A DNA stretch of 64,000 bases from Bacteroidales bacterium (GTDB taxonomy: Bacteria; Bacteroidota; Bacteroidia; Bacteroidales; UBA932): contig JAFRNC010000002.1 in assembly GCA_017430365.1 (NCBI GenBank), positions 186,001 through 250,000 of the forward strand, in the 5' to 3' direction. The notes under the pieces are model-generated. The model did not search any database, was not told the origin of the DNA, and was given only the letters and a program-made list of their open reading frames with translations. Of the stretch, positions 39,501 through 47,800 are shown one piece after another. Made by a program: the position numbers and the translations under genes. Each line of letters starts with the position of its first letter. The stretch's first letter is position 1.

Positions 39501-40637
39501 ATGGCGAATACCAACCTTGGTGATGCGAAAGCGGCGAAGAATGATGAGTTCTACACGCAGTACCACGATATAGAGTACGAAGTCAATGCCTACATAGAGT
39601 ACAACCCAGATGTTTTCCGGGGTAAGACCATCCTCTTGCCGTGCGATGACCCGGAGTGGAGCAACTTCACCAAGTACTTCGCCCAGAACTTTGACCGGTT
39701 CGGTTTGAAGCGTCTAATCAGCACGAGTTATGCCCCGGAGAGCAAGAAGTACAAGTACGGCTACGAACCGACCCTGTTTGAGACATTGGACCCGAAGTTT
39801 GATGAGGACAAGACCAAGACCCACGGAAAGATTTTCGTCCTTGACCGGGACAAGACCGGAGATGGACGAATTGACGTGAATGATTTGGACTGGGATTACC
39901 TTAAAGGAGACGGGGATTTCCGCAGTGATGAGGTGAAACGGCTCCGGGATGAGGCGGATTTCATCATTACCAACCCCCCGTTTTCTCTGTTCAAGGAGTT
40001 TCTGGCGTGGGTCGTTGAGGGGAAAAAGCATTTCCTTATGATTGCCAACAAGAATGCGATAACCTACAAGGAGGTCTTTCCTTTGGTTAAGGGTAATGCT
40101 TTATGGTCGGGGCGGACTGAATGGTCTGGCGGAATGTGGTTTCAAACGATGAATGACGAAGATGTGGATAGAGTTGTTGATGGAATTAAGATGAAGAACG
40201 TTTCGTCCATTTGGATTTCCAGTATTGACCACGGAAGGCGACATCAACCACTCCCCCTGATGACAATGGCAGACAATATCAAGTTTAGCCGACATAAAGA
40301 CGTGCGGGGTCGCGAATACCAGCATTATGACAACTACGATGCGATAGAAGTCCCACATACTGATGCTATTCCAAGTGATTACGATGGAGTGATGGGTGTG
40401 CCGATTTCGTTCCTTGACAAGTATTGCCCGGAGCAGTTTGAGATACTGGGAATGTGTGAGAACCTTGACCTCTATGGCTTGAAGACCAAGGTCTATACGA
40501 CAGACGAATGCAGGAAAGCGTATTTTGACAAGTTTGGCAAGAAAGGAACATACGATTTGAATGCAAGCGGCGTAGTAATCCAAGACGCCCATTATGAGAA
40601 AGTTTATCAACGCATACTGATACGTAAAATATTGTAA
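39501..40637 (+). CDS. EcoRI-family DNA adenine-N6 methyltransferase
   Basis: A 378-residue protein matching the EcoRI methylase family from its start: [17 protein letters not shown], then [22 protein letters not shown] with the SAM-binding region, and the catalytic motif IV NPPF at 158-161 ([16 protein letters not shown]). C-terminal blocks such as [20 protein letters not shown] are also typical. It should methylate adenine in a specific DNA sequence. Instead of an EcoRI nuclease, the next gene, 11 bp downstream, is a DUF262-HNH protein, so the two probably form one modification-restriction unit. The ATG at 39501 is chosen because the promoter lies just before it. Confidence 0.92.
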   Translation: MANTNLGDAKAAKNDEFYTQYHDIEYEVNAYIEYNPDVFRGKTILLPCDDPEWSNFTKYFAQNFDRFGLKRLISTSYAPESKKYKYGYEPTLFETLDPKFDEDKTKTHGKIFVLDRDKTGDGRIDVNDLDWDYLKGDGDFRSDEVKRLRDEADFIITNPPFSLFKEFLAWVVEGKKHFLMIANKNAITYKEVFPLVKGNALWSGRTEWSGGMWFQTMNDEDVDRVVDGIKMKNVSSIWISSIDHGRRHQPLPLMTMADNIKFSRHKDVRGREYQHYDNYDAIEVPHTDAIPSDYDGVMGVPISFLDKYCPEQFEILGMCENLDLYGLKTKVYTTDECRKAYFDKFGKKGTYDLNASGVVIQDAHYEKVYQRILIRKIL

Positions 40638-40648
40638 ATCAATATATT

Positions 40649-41812
40649 ATGAAAACAACCCTACTCACTGACGTTTCCGTTGAGGACATCTGCAAGGGCT
40701 TCGTCTATAACGAACTGGAAGGCAAGGGGCTTTTCGGTTGGGGTGGGAAACTGACCATCCAGCCGGAATACCAACGGAACTACATCTACGCTGATGGCAA
40801 GAAGGACGTGGCGGTCGTGCGGTCCTTGATGAGTGGCTACCCTCTTGGGCTGATTTACTTCGTTAAGACGGCTGATGGTCGGTACGAGGTCCTTGACGGG
40901 CAGCAGCGGATTACCAGTTTCGGGCGGTTCCTTACCGGGAAACTGGCGGTGAAGGATGCCAATGGGATGGAGCAGTACTACGATGGGCTGGCAGATGACT
41001 TGAAGGAGAAGGTCTCCGGTGCGAAACTGACCATCTACGTCTGTGAGGGTGAGGAGAGCGAAATCAAGGAGTGGTTCAAAACCATAAACATCGCCGGTGT
41101 CCCCCTCAACGAGCAAGAACTACTGAACGCCATCTATTCCGGCACGTTTGTCTCGGCAGCGAAGGAGGAGTTCTCCAATAGCCAGAACGCTAACGTACAG
41201 AAGTGGAGTGCGTACATCTCCGGCAGCGTGAATAGGCAGGATTTCCTACGAACGGCACTGGACTGGGTAAGCAAGGGGAACATTGACGGCTATATGAGCA
41301 AGCACCGCTTTGACACGAACATCAACGAACTGAAGACCTACTTCAATAGTGTAATAGATTGGATTTCAGGTGTTTTCAGCGACGTTGAGAGTGAGATGCG
41401 TGGATTGGAGTGGGGACGGCTCTACGAGACCTACCACAAGACCCCTTACGACCCCGTTGAGGTTTCCAAGAAGGTGCAAACCCTACTGGCAGACCCCTAC
41501 GTGAAGAACAAGAAGGGCATCTTTGAGTACATCCTTGGTGGCGAGCAAGATACGAGATTGCTGGACATTCGCATCTTTGAGGAAAACACGAAGCGGTCGG
41601 TCTATACGATGCAGACCAAGACAGCAACCGAACTGGGCGTGTCCAACTGCCCGCTTTGTGCGATGGGGCACGAGGCGAACCGGACCCGGATATGGAAACT
41701 GACCGAGATGGATGCTGACCACGTTTCCGCTTGGAGCAAGGGCGGGGCGACCGACATAACCAACTGCCAGATGCTCTGCAAGACCCACAACCGGGCGAAG
41801 GGCAACAAGTAG
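40649..41812 (+). CDS. DUF262 (GmrSD N-terminal-like) protein with C-terminal HNH nuclease
   Basis: 387 residues in two parts. The N-terminal DUF262 domain has the ParB/sulfiredoxin-like motif LDGQQR (Asp83-Arg87) preceded by [11 protein letters not shown]; in GmrSD and related restriction enzymes this domain binds or hydrolyses NTPs. The C-terminal HNH has CPLC (334-337), the catalytic DADH (His358), and a CKTHNRAKG end (Cys377, His380), a zinc-ribbon HNH. It very likely cuts DNA. The upstream methyltransferase implies self-protection. Which state of DNA it cuts (unmodified or modified) is not determinable from sequence. Confidence 0.85.
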   Translation: MKTTLLTDVSVEDICKGFVYNELEGKGLFGWGGKLTIQPEYQRNYIYADGKKDVAVVRSLMSGYPLGLIYFVKTADGRYEVLDGQQRITSFGRFLTGKLAVKDANGMEQYYDGLADDLKEKVSGAKLTIYVCEGEESEIKEWFKTINIAGVPLNEQELLNAIYSGTFVSAAKEEFSNSQNANVQKWSAYISGSVNRQDFLRTALDWVSKGNIDGYMSKHRFDTNINELKTYFNSVIDWISGVFSDVESEMRGLEWGRLYETYHKTPYDPVEVSKKVQTLLADPYVKNKKGIFEYILGGEQDTRLLDIRIFEENTKRSVYTMQTKTATELGVSNCPLCAMGHEANRTRIWKLTEMDADHVSAWSKGGATDITNCQMLCKTHNRAKGNK

Positions 41813-41863
41813 CAGTACAAGTCAATAGCGAAGCGGCTCCCCAAGGTCAGGGAGCCGTTTCCG

Positions 41864-42445
41864 TTATAGAAGGTCGTAAGTGTCCATCATCACTCTTGGC
41901 GTCAAGCCGATATAAGCCCTTGTGATTGAGGGACTTGAATGGGAAAACATCTGGCTTAACCGGATAAGTGCGTCCTCGCTCTTGTCCCCAGCCATCTTGT
42001 AAATCCTTGTGGCGAAGGTTTTACGAAGGGTGTGCGTTGAGAAGTGGGTGATGTTCAACCGGTACTTGACCCGCATGCCCTTGAACATCACGTTGAGGCG
42101 ATTGGTGGTATAGGGTTTGCCGTACTTGGAGATGAACACGAGGTCTGCCGTGTGCTTGGGTCGCATCTTGGCATAGCACCGCTGGATATGCTCTTGGAAC
42201 CCCCGATTGACCTTGATGATGCGGCGTTTCCCGGTCTTTTTCTCGTGGATGATGAAGGTGTCTCCGGCAAGGAGTTCGTTCCAAGTAAGCCGCAGGATGT
42301 CGCTGATGCGGAGACCGAAGTAGATGCCGCAGCCGACAAGGAGCGAGAGGGTGAAGTTCCCGTCATTGTACAGGCGGGTCATCAGGTTGTTTGCCTCGTT
42401 CCACTCCAAGGGCTCGGCGGTCGTGTAGGAACCTTTGACGGACAT
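41864..42445 (-). CDS. tyrosine recombinase, catalytic domain only
   Basis: A 193-residue product starting at ATG 42445 (the frame is open to 42475). It holds a complete tyrosine-recombinase active site: Arg in YFGLRISDIL, Lys-containing beta hairpin KKTGKRRIIKV, HTLRKTFATR (HxxR), FSHSSPSITRAYIG (second His and Tyr). No arm- or core-binding domain precedes it. Similar stand-alone catalytic proteins occur in Bacteroidetes islands; it may invert or resolve DNA, or be a truncated integrase. It points away from the restriction pair with which it is convergent. Confidence 0.8.
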   Translation of the reverse strand: MSVKGSYTTAEPLEWNEANNLMTRLYNDGNFTLSLLVGCGIYFGLRISDILRLTWNELLAGDTFIIHEKKTGKRRIIKVNRGFQEHIQRCYAKMRPKHTADLVFISKYGKPYTTNRLNVMFKGMRVKYRLNITHFSTHTLRKTFATRIYKMAGDKSEDALIRLSQMFSHSSPSITRAYIGLTPRVMMDTYDLL

Positions 42446-42496
42446 AGTTGGTGGTTTTGTGGGGAGCCATCGCAAGGACAGCCCCCCGGGTTGAAC

Positions 42497-42838
42497 TTAC
42501 GACAGGACCGCTACGAGGTTTTCCCAGCGGAAGGAACGGAAACCGCCCTTTTCCATATCCCAGTAGCAGGTGCAGCCCCAGGTCTCCGGGCTTTCGCCTC
42601 TGCCGTTGATGTGCTTGCCGCAGAGGGCAGGGTTGAGAGTGCCGAACGCCTCACGGACAGAGCCGTCTTTCTTGGCGTAGATGAAGCGGCAACCGGAGGT
42701 GGAACGCATCTGCCGTTTTGCCTCCTCTATGAGAAGGGCTTTGGAGGTTCCCATCAGGGCGGAGCCGGTCTTGGCGGTGATGGCGGTGATGTGGCGTGCA
42801 ACGAGAGCGTTGTTGGTGGCGGTGATGATGGTGGTCAT
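42497..42838 (-). CDS. small SH3-barrel (DUF2693/WYL_2-like) protein
   Basis: Start at ATG 42838, giving 113 residues; the longer open frame to 42970 runs through the promoter. The core FIYAKKDGSVREAFGTLNP followed by GESPETWGCTCYWDMEKGGFRSFRW in two halves fits the Sm-like SH3-barrel proteins common in Bacteroidetes mobile elements. Function is unknown. A consensus promoter (-33 at 42914-42911, 20-bp spacer, -7 at 42890-42883) drives it, divergent from the next gene. Confidence 0.65.
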   Translation of the reverse strand: MTTIITATNNALVARHITAITAKTGSALMGTSKALLIEEAKRQMRSTSGCRFIYAKKDGSVREAFGTLNPALCGKHINGRGESPETWGCTCYWDMEKGGFRSFRWENLVAVLS

Positions 42839-42882
42839 ATCCTTGTGTGTTTGTTGGTTGAACTTCGTTTGTTTTACTGATA

Positions 42883-42914
42883 CAAAGATATGACATTTAT
42901 TTAATATATGCAAA
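42883..42914 (-). promoter_or_regulatory. promoter of the SH3-barrel gene
   Basis: Reverse-strand TTTG, 20-bp spacer, TATCTTTG: full consensus. Confidence 0.78.
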
Positions 42915-42929
42915 TATTTTATGACTTTT

Positions 42930-42960
42930 TTTGAATACTTGTCATATTTTCTTACCTTTG
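42930..42960 (+). promoter_or_regulatory. promoter of the 79-residue gene
   Basis: TTTG (42930-42933), 19-bp spacer, TACCTTTG (42953-42960): full consensus, divergent from the SH3-barrel promoter. Confidence 0.78.
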
Positions 42961-42978
42961 CCGGAAACAAGGCACTCT

Positions 42979-43218
42979 ATGGCACAAGAAAGACAAGTCA
43001 TTCACCTTCAACGAGGAGATGAGCATCACTACTTCGGCTCTGTCGCAGCGATGTACGACCATTTCTCCAAGGACGAGATTGGGATTTCCTACGGCTCCCT
43101 CCGCAACTACGGATTGTCCCCCGAAAAGCCGTATAGAAACGAGAAAACCGGTGTCATCATCCGGGTTGGCGTGCTGATTGCGAAGGAGGGGAACCGGGGG
43201 CGGAAGGTCGGGCAGTAG
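42979..43218 (+). CDS. 79-residue island protein of unknown function
   Basis: Start at ATG 42979 fits the promoter 19 bp upstream. The protein begins MAQERQVIHLQRGDEHHYFG and contains SVAAMYDHFSKDEIGISYGS, a helical segment that could be a small winged-helix or DNA-binding fold. No family is recognised. Its 3' end overlaps the convergent gene by 62 bp. Confidence 0.5.
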   Translation: MAQERQVIHLQRGDEHHYFGSVAAMYDHFSKDEIGISYGSLRNYGLSPEKPYRNEKTGVIIRVGVLIAKEGNRGRKVGQ

Positions 43219-43546
43219 TTCGCCTCCTCCGTTTCTTCGGCTTCGCTTCGGGCGGCACGGATGCGTACAGGTTTTCCAGCCACTCCAATATCAGTGGGGC
43301 TACTCCCAACACGCTCTTGTAGTCGGGTTGGAGTAGCGAGAAGACCTGTTCCTGTCCAACGTAATACACATCCAGCATAAACGCCTCATTATCATTAGAA
43401 AACTCAAAGTAGCACGGAAACTCGTAGTATGGGATTTTGAAGAAATGGTCCTTGCTATTCAGTGCCCGGTCCCAGATGAACCCTGCCATAACCTCCTGGG
43501 GTGTCATCTGTTCCTGTCGTTTGATTGCCTCAATATGCCTGAACAT
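43157..43546 (-). CDS. small island protein of unknown function
   Basis: A 129-residue frame from ATG 43546, one base after the stop of the upstream NUMOD3-like frame, so probably co-translated. It has an N-terminal helix (MFRHIEAIKRQEQMTPQEVM), aromatic strands (KIPYYEFPCYFEFSNDNEAF) and a basic tail (KPKKRRRRTTARPS). The tail suggests nucleic-acid contact. No family is recognised. Confidence 0.45.
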   Translation of the reverse strand: MFRHIEAIKRQEQMTPQEVMAGFIWDRALNSKDHFFKIPYYEFPCYFEFSNDNEAFMLDVYYVGQEQVFSLLQPDYKSVLGVAPLILEWLENLYASVPPEAKPKKRRRRTTARPSAPGSPPSQSARQPG

Positions 43547-43547
43547 A

Positions 43548-43706
43548 CTACTCGCCCTCCTCAACGCTTAACCAGTACTTGCGTAGTCCCTTGCTAATGC
43601 GTCTGCATACGTCCTTGGGCTTACGGCGTCCCCTTAATGCTGCCGAAATCTTCGCTCTCGTCTCCGGGGACAGATGACGAGTTGTGCGTTTGTATTCCTT
43701 TATCAT
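43548..43706 (-). CDS. 52-residue NUMOD3-like DNA-binding peptide
   Basis: From ATG 43706: MIKEYKRTTRHLSPETRAKI, then SAALRGRRKPKDVCRRISKG and a short tail. The H-L-S-P-E-T-R-A-K-I-S pattern is the NUMOD3 DNA-binding motif found in homing endonucleases and as small stand-alone proteins. It probably binds DNA as an accessory or regulatory factor of the island. Confidence 0.55.
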   Translation of the reverse strand: MIKEYKRTTRHLSPETRAKISAALRGRRKPKDVCRRISKGLRKYWLSVEEGE

Positions 43707-44118
43707 AACTATTTGTTTTATAGATAAATAGTCAGTAGGAATGGAAAGTTTGGAAGGTAGTCGTTTTTGGAGGCGATTTTTTGCGGGAAAATCTTTTTGA
43801 CGGATTGTTGGCACGGGGGGAGATATATCCACAGGGGACCGGGAGGGAGGGGGTTCAGCCCCGGGTAGAGGGGACCTCAAACTGGCTCGTGCAGGGCATT
43901 TCCAGCCCGTTTCAGCCACTCAAATCGCACCGAAAACCATTTCCACTCTCCGCCCCGAAAACGTCCCAGAACGCAGCGGGATTGTGAGGTGGAGATTAAG
44001 AGAATGGAGCGGAAAACTCCGGCTTTTACACTTTTTTCTTGGGTACAGGAAATACGAAAAACGTGTCCTTATTTGCGACCACGGCATTTAACTTGTTGAT
44101 ATTCAGTATGGGTGATGT
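43707..44118. other. non-coding right end of the island
   Basis: About 410 bp without a supportable gene. It holds purine-rich tracts and one copy of the TGCGACCA octamer at 44074-44081, 38 bp from attR. Confidence 0.5.
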
Positions 44119-44135
44119 TCCCTCACTCACCGCAA
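44119..44135 (+). repeat. attR
   Basis: Exact 17-bp copy of the tRNA-Ser 3' end (TCCCTCACTCACCGCAA) at the far end of the island. Confidence 0.85.
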
Positions 44136-44138
44136 AGC

Positions 44139-44258
44139 GGAATGGCATCGCAGCGTAGCTGCGGTGCTTTTTTGTTGTACGGCCGTTGCAAGCTTGCTTG
44201 CATAAGGACGTACGGCAAAAAAGCGCCTGAGGGCCGCAGGCCCGCGATGCCATTCAAC
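44139..44258. repeat. 120-bp imperfect palindromic extragenic element
   Basis: Outer arms GAATGGCATCGC / GCGATGCCATTC and inner arms GCTTTTTTG / CAAAAAAGC make a long stem-loop. The outer arm motif CCCGCGATGCCATTC recurs near 50774-50788, so this belongs to a dispersed repeat family around the CRISPR locus. Confidence 0.6.
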
Positions 44259-44286
44259 GGTTTGCAAAGCCCGCCGCAGGCGGTCA

Positions 44287-44461
44287 GGGACCTGAGGCCC
44301 TTGGGCCGAAAGCAGCGACCGCAGGGAGCTAATGCGCAGCCCGCCAGGGCGAGCACAATCCCCATCTCCCCTTTCGCCCGGGCACAAAAACCCTGTAAAC
44401 CGTGCCCAACCGTACTAATTTCAGCATCCGGGGCACGTTTTGACGCAAATCTGTGCCCGCC
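44287..44461 (+). repeat. left copy of the ~170-bp direct repeat flanking the CRISPR-Cas locus
   Basis: This segment, from GGGACCTGAGGCCC to GTGCCCGCC, recurs at 50387-50553 with few mismatches and small indels. Each copy contains GGGCAC/GTGCCC hairpin arms. Confidence 0.85.
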
Positions 44462-44737
44462 ACAATCAACGATGCACTCCCTGACTCCGGGAGTCCTCCT
44501 GCCAGCAACTAATACCTATCTATACTTTACTGTGAAAACGAATAGAATCAATAACACTAAATATCTTACTCCCCAGTAACAATTTTACACAGAGATTCAT
44601 TCATGAATCGTTGTAAACACACTTAAATCCCATACTTCGCATTTTACATCTGATTATCAGAGGAATATAATTCTGCATAAACAGACAAATACTCCTAGTT
44701 TTGCGTGTGAATTTATAACTAAAAAGAGTATATTTGC
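44462..44737. other. AT-rich intergenic DNA ahead of tracrRNA/cas9
   Basis: No gene is seen. It contains a short hairpin (GACTCCGGGAGTC) at about 44478-44490 and the cas9 promoter at its right end. Confidence 0.5.
44706..44736 (+). promoter_or_regulatory. candidate cas9 promoter
   Basis: TGTG (44706-44709, three of four bases of TTTG), a 19-bp spacer and TATATTTG (44729-44736). Transcription starting near 44742 would give a leader of about 115 nt that is antisense to the whole tracrRNA gene. Confidence 0.6.
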
Positions 44738-44765
44738 AAAAAAGGCGAAGATTGCTCCCCGCCTT
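44738..44765 (-). terminator. tracrRNA terminator
   Basis: 6-bp stem AAGGCG / CGCCTT with a 12-nt loop followed by TTTTTT on the reverse strand. Confidence 0.82.
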
Positions 44766-44816
44766 AAATGTTTTCACAACGGAATAATCCTTATTGTGAT
44801 TTGCTTCAGATTGTGT
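44738..44816 (-). ncRNA. tracrRNA of the type II-C system
   Basis: Reading the reverse strand from about 44816, the anti-repeat AATCTGAAGCAAATCACAA (44812-44794) pairs with 19 nt of the CRISPR repeat with one bulged base. Next comes a nexus-like hairpin region (GGATTATTCC) and then a terminator stem AAGGCG / CGCCTT (44765-44742) followed by six T residues. A full promoter lies just upstream. Length is about 75-79 nt, short but complete. Confidence 0.88.
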
Positions 44817-44820
44817 AAGA

Positions 44821-44851
44821 CAAAAGTAGGAATAAAAACAATAGTTTCAAA
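44821..44851 (-). promoter_or_regulatory. tracrRNA promoter
   Basis: Reverse-strand TTTG (44851-44848), 19-bp spacer and TACTTTTG (44828-44821): full Bacteroidetes consensus. It ends 6 bp before the cas9 ATG, so the cas9 leader contains it. Confidence 0.8.
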
Positions 44852-44856
44852 ATACT

Positions 44857-47800
44857 ATGAAGAAAATTCTCGGTCTTGATCTTGGAGTAGGCTCCATTGG
44901 TTGGAGCCTGATTCAGGCGGATGATGAAGGCAGTCCGCAATCCATCCTGGGTATAGGAAGCCGTATAGTGCCTCTCAGCCCTGACGACACCAACGAGTTC
45001 TCTTCAGGCAACGCAATCTCCAAAAATCAGAAGAGAACGCAAATGCGAACTGCCAGAAAGGGATATGACCGCTACCAACTCAGGCGACAGAATCTTACCG
45101 AAGAACTCCGGTTCCTCGGAATGCTCCCCGATGAACGTCTCATCAAACTTCCCGTACTTGAACTCTGGCAGTTAAGGGCAGATGCAGCGACTCCCGGCAA
45201 AAAGCTAACGCTTCCTGAAATCGGTCGTGTACTATACCATATCAACCAGAAAAGAGGTTACCGCCATTCCAAATCCGACGAAGGAGAAGATAAGAACCAG
45301 AAAGATTATGTTCAGGCCATTAACAGCCGGTTTTCAGAAATCAAGGCCGAAGGAAAGACTATCGGTCAGTTTTTTGCCGAAAAACTGGCAGAGAGTGAGG
45401 TAACGACCGACAAAGGCAATTTTTACACTTTCCGTATAAAAGAGCAGGTCTTCCCTCGCAAGGCTTACGAGGAAGAATTCGATAAAGTCATGGCCTGTCA
45501 GCGTGTTTATTATCCCGACATCCTGACGGACCAGTCCATCCACCGTCTGCGCGATGAAATTATATTTTACCAGCGTCCGCTCAAATCCTGCAAGCACTTG
45601 GTCAGTCAGTGCGAATTTGCGTTACGGGAATACAAGACTTCAGACGGGGGAAGCATAATCGCCGGCCCCAAGGTAGCGCCGCGCACTTCACCTCTGTTTC
45701 AGGTTTGCAAAATCTGGGAATCGGTCAACAATATAGAGATGAAGAACCGTAATGGCGAATCATATCCTTTCACGACAGAGGAGCGGCAACAATTGTTCGA
45801 TTTCCTCGACAACAATGAGAAACTTACTGTCACAGATCTAAAGAGAATCCTAAGGCTCTCAGCTAAAGATAAATGGTGGGGCGGGAAAGCTATTGGGAAG
45901 GGATTACAGGGCAATGTAACCAAAATGGCCATTAAAAAGGCCCTTCAGGGTCATGAAGAATTACTTTCATTCAACCTGGTGCCCGTCGAATCACACCGCA
46001 TCGACACTGAAACCGGGGAATGTCTGATGGAGATTTCTCCAGAATTCGAGAAAGAGCCTCTTTATCGCATCTGGCACATTGTTTATTCGATGGAAGACCA
46101 GGAAGAAATGGCCGCAGCTCTGAAACGCCAGTTCGGAATAGATGATATGGAAGTGATTGCCCGGCTTGCAAAAATTGACTTTGTCAAACCGGGATACGGC
46201 AACAAATCCGCCCGTTTCATCCGCCAAATCCTTCCCTATCTGCAAAAAGGTTTAAAGTACAGTGATGCATGTGACTATATCAACATCAATCATTCAAATA
46301 GCCTGACTACGGCGGAGAACAATGCCCGCCAACTTCTCCAACACTTACCCCAGTTACAGAAGAACGAACTTCGTCAGCCGGTCATAGAGAAGATTCTAAA
46401 CCAAATGGTCAATGTCGTAAATGCCCTGCTGGACAAGTATGGAAGCATCGATGAAGTCCGGATAGAACTCGCCCGGGAATTGAAGCAGAGTCGGGATGAA
46501 CGCAATGCTGACTTTCTAGCCAATAACAGGAGAGAGAGGGAAAACAAAGTAATTGTGGAGCGAATACAAGAAATGGGAATCAGACCATCCAGGGCCCGAA
46601 TCCAGAAGTACCGTCTATGGGAAGAGGCAAAGCACATCTGCTTCTATTGCGGTCAGCCTGTAGGCGTCAAGGAATTTCTGGAAGGTACTGATGTTGAGAT
46701 AGAGCATATCATTCCCCGCTCTTTGTTTTTTGACGATTCTTTCTCGAACAAAGTATGTGCTTGCAGAAAATGTAATGCAGAAAAAAACAATAGGACAGCC
46801 TATGACTATATGAAGCAGAAGGGAGTAAATGAATTCAGCGATTTCATCCGGCGAATAGAAGAAGCATACGAGAGGAAAGAAATCTCGAAGACCAAGCGTG
46901 AACGCCTGATGACTTCTGCCAAAGACATCCCTGAAGACTTCATTGACCGGCAACTACGCCAATCACAGTATATTTCCAAAAAGGCCGTGGATATTCTCAA
47001 GCAAGTCTGCAGGAATGTATGGACAACGAGCGGAAGCGTCACTGATTTTATCAGGCATCAATGGGGATATGACAGCATCCTTCACGATCTAAACTTTGGA
47101 AGGTACAAAGCCGCTGGACAGACAGAAATAATCACGTCCGACCATCTGGGCCAGACCCATAAGGAAGAGCGTATCATAGGTTGGACCAAGCGACTGGACC
47201 ACCGTCATCATGCGATTGACGCACTAACCATCGCCAGCACAAAACAGTCATATATCCAACGCCTCAACACCCTTAATGCGTCCCGGGACGAGATGTTCAA
47301 AGATATTGAATCACAATCGGATACAGTTAAAGGCCAGTATTCTTTAATGGAAAACTGGATGAAGACGCGCCCCCATATTCCGGTTTCAGAAGTCTCAGAC
47401 GCAGTGGATGCCATCCTGATCTCATTCAAGGCAGGCAAACGCGTAACCACTCCAGGAAAAAGATTCATCTACCAGAATGGTAAACGGACTGTTGCGCAGA
47501 ACGGGTTATTAGTACCTAGAGGCGCTCTCAGTGAAGAGAGTGTATACGGAGCCATTTCCTGCCTTGAAGAGCATGTACCCGTTACCAAGATATTCGAGCA
47601 TCCCGAGATGATCTTCAAACCATATATCCGGGAAAAGGTTGAGGAGCGGATACGGCATTATGATGGGGAATGGAAAGCCGCACTCAAGTCTCTTAAGAAG
47701 AGCCCCATTTACCTGGGGGAGAACGAAACCAAACCGCTGGAGTACGCCACCTGCTGGAAAAAGGAATATGTTATCCGCTACCCCCTCACGAGTATCAGAA

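Larger units (their letters stand above)
36991..44135. mobile_element. integrative genomic island in the tRNA-Ser gene
   Basis: A 17-bp direct repeat, TCCCTCACTCACCGCAA, ends the tRNA-Ser gene and recurs 7128 bp downstream. The interval begins with a tyrosine recombinase reading inward from the tRNA and carries a methyltransferase-nuclease pair, a second recombinase domain and small genes. TGCGACCA octamers near both ends look like recombinase arm sites. No relaxase, replication or capsid gene is visible, so it is either mobilised in trans, a satellite, or a decayed element. Confidence 0.85.

Noticed and set aside
44112..44579. A 155-codon frame between the island and cas9
   Set aside because: It runs through the palindromic element and the 170-bp repeat, which recur elsewhere without the frame being kept.
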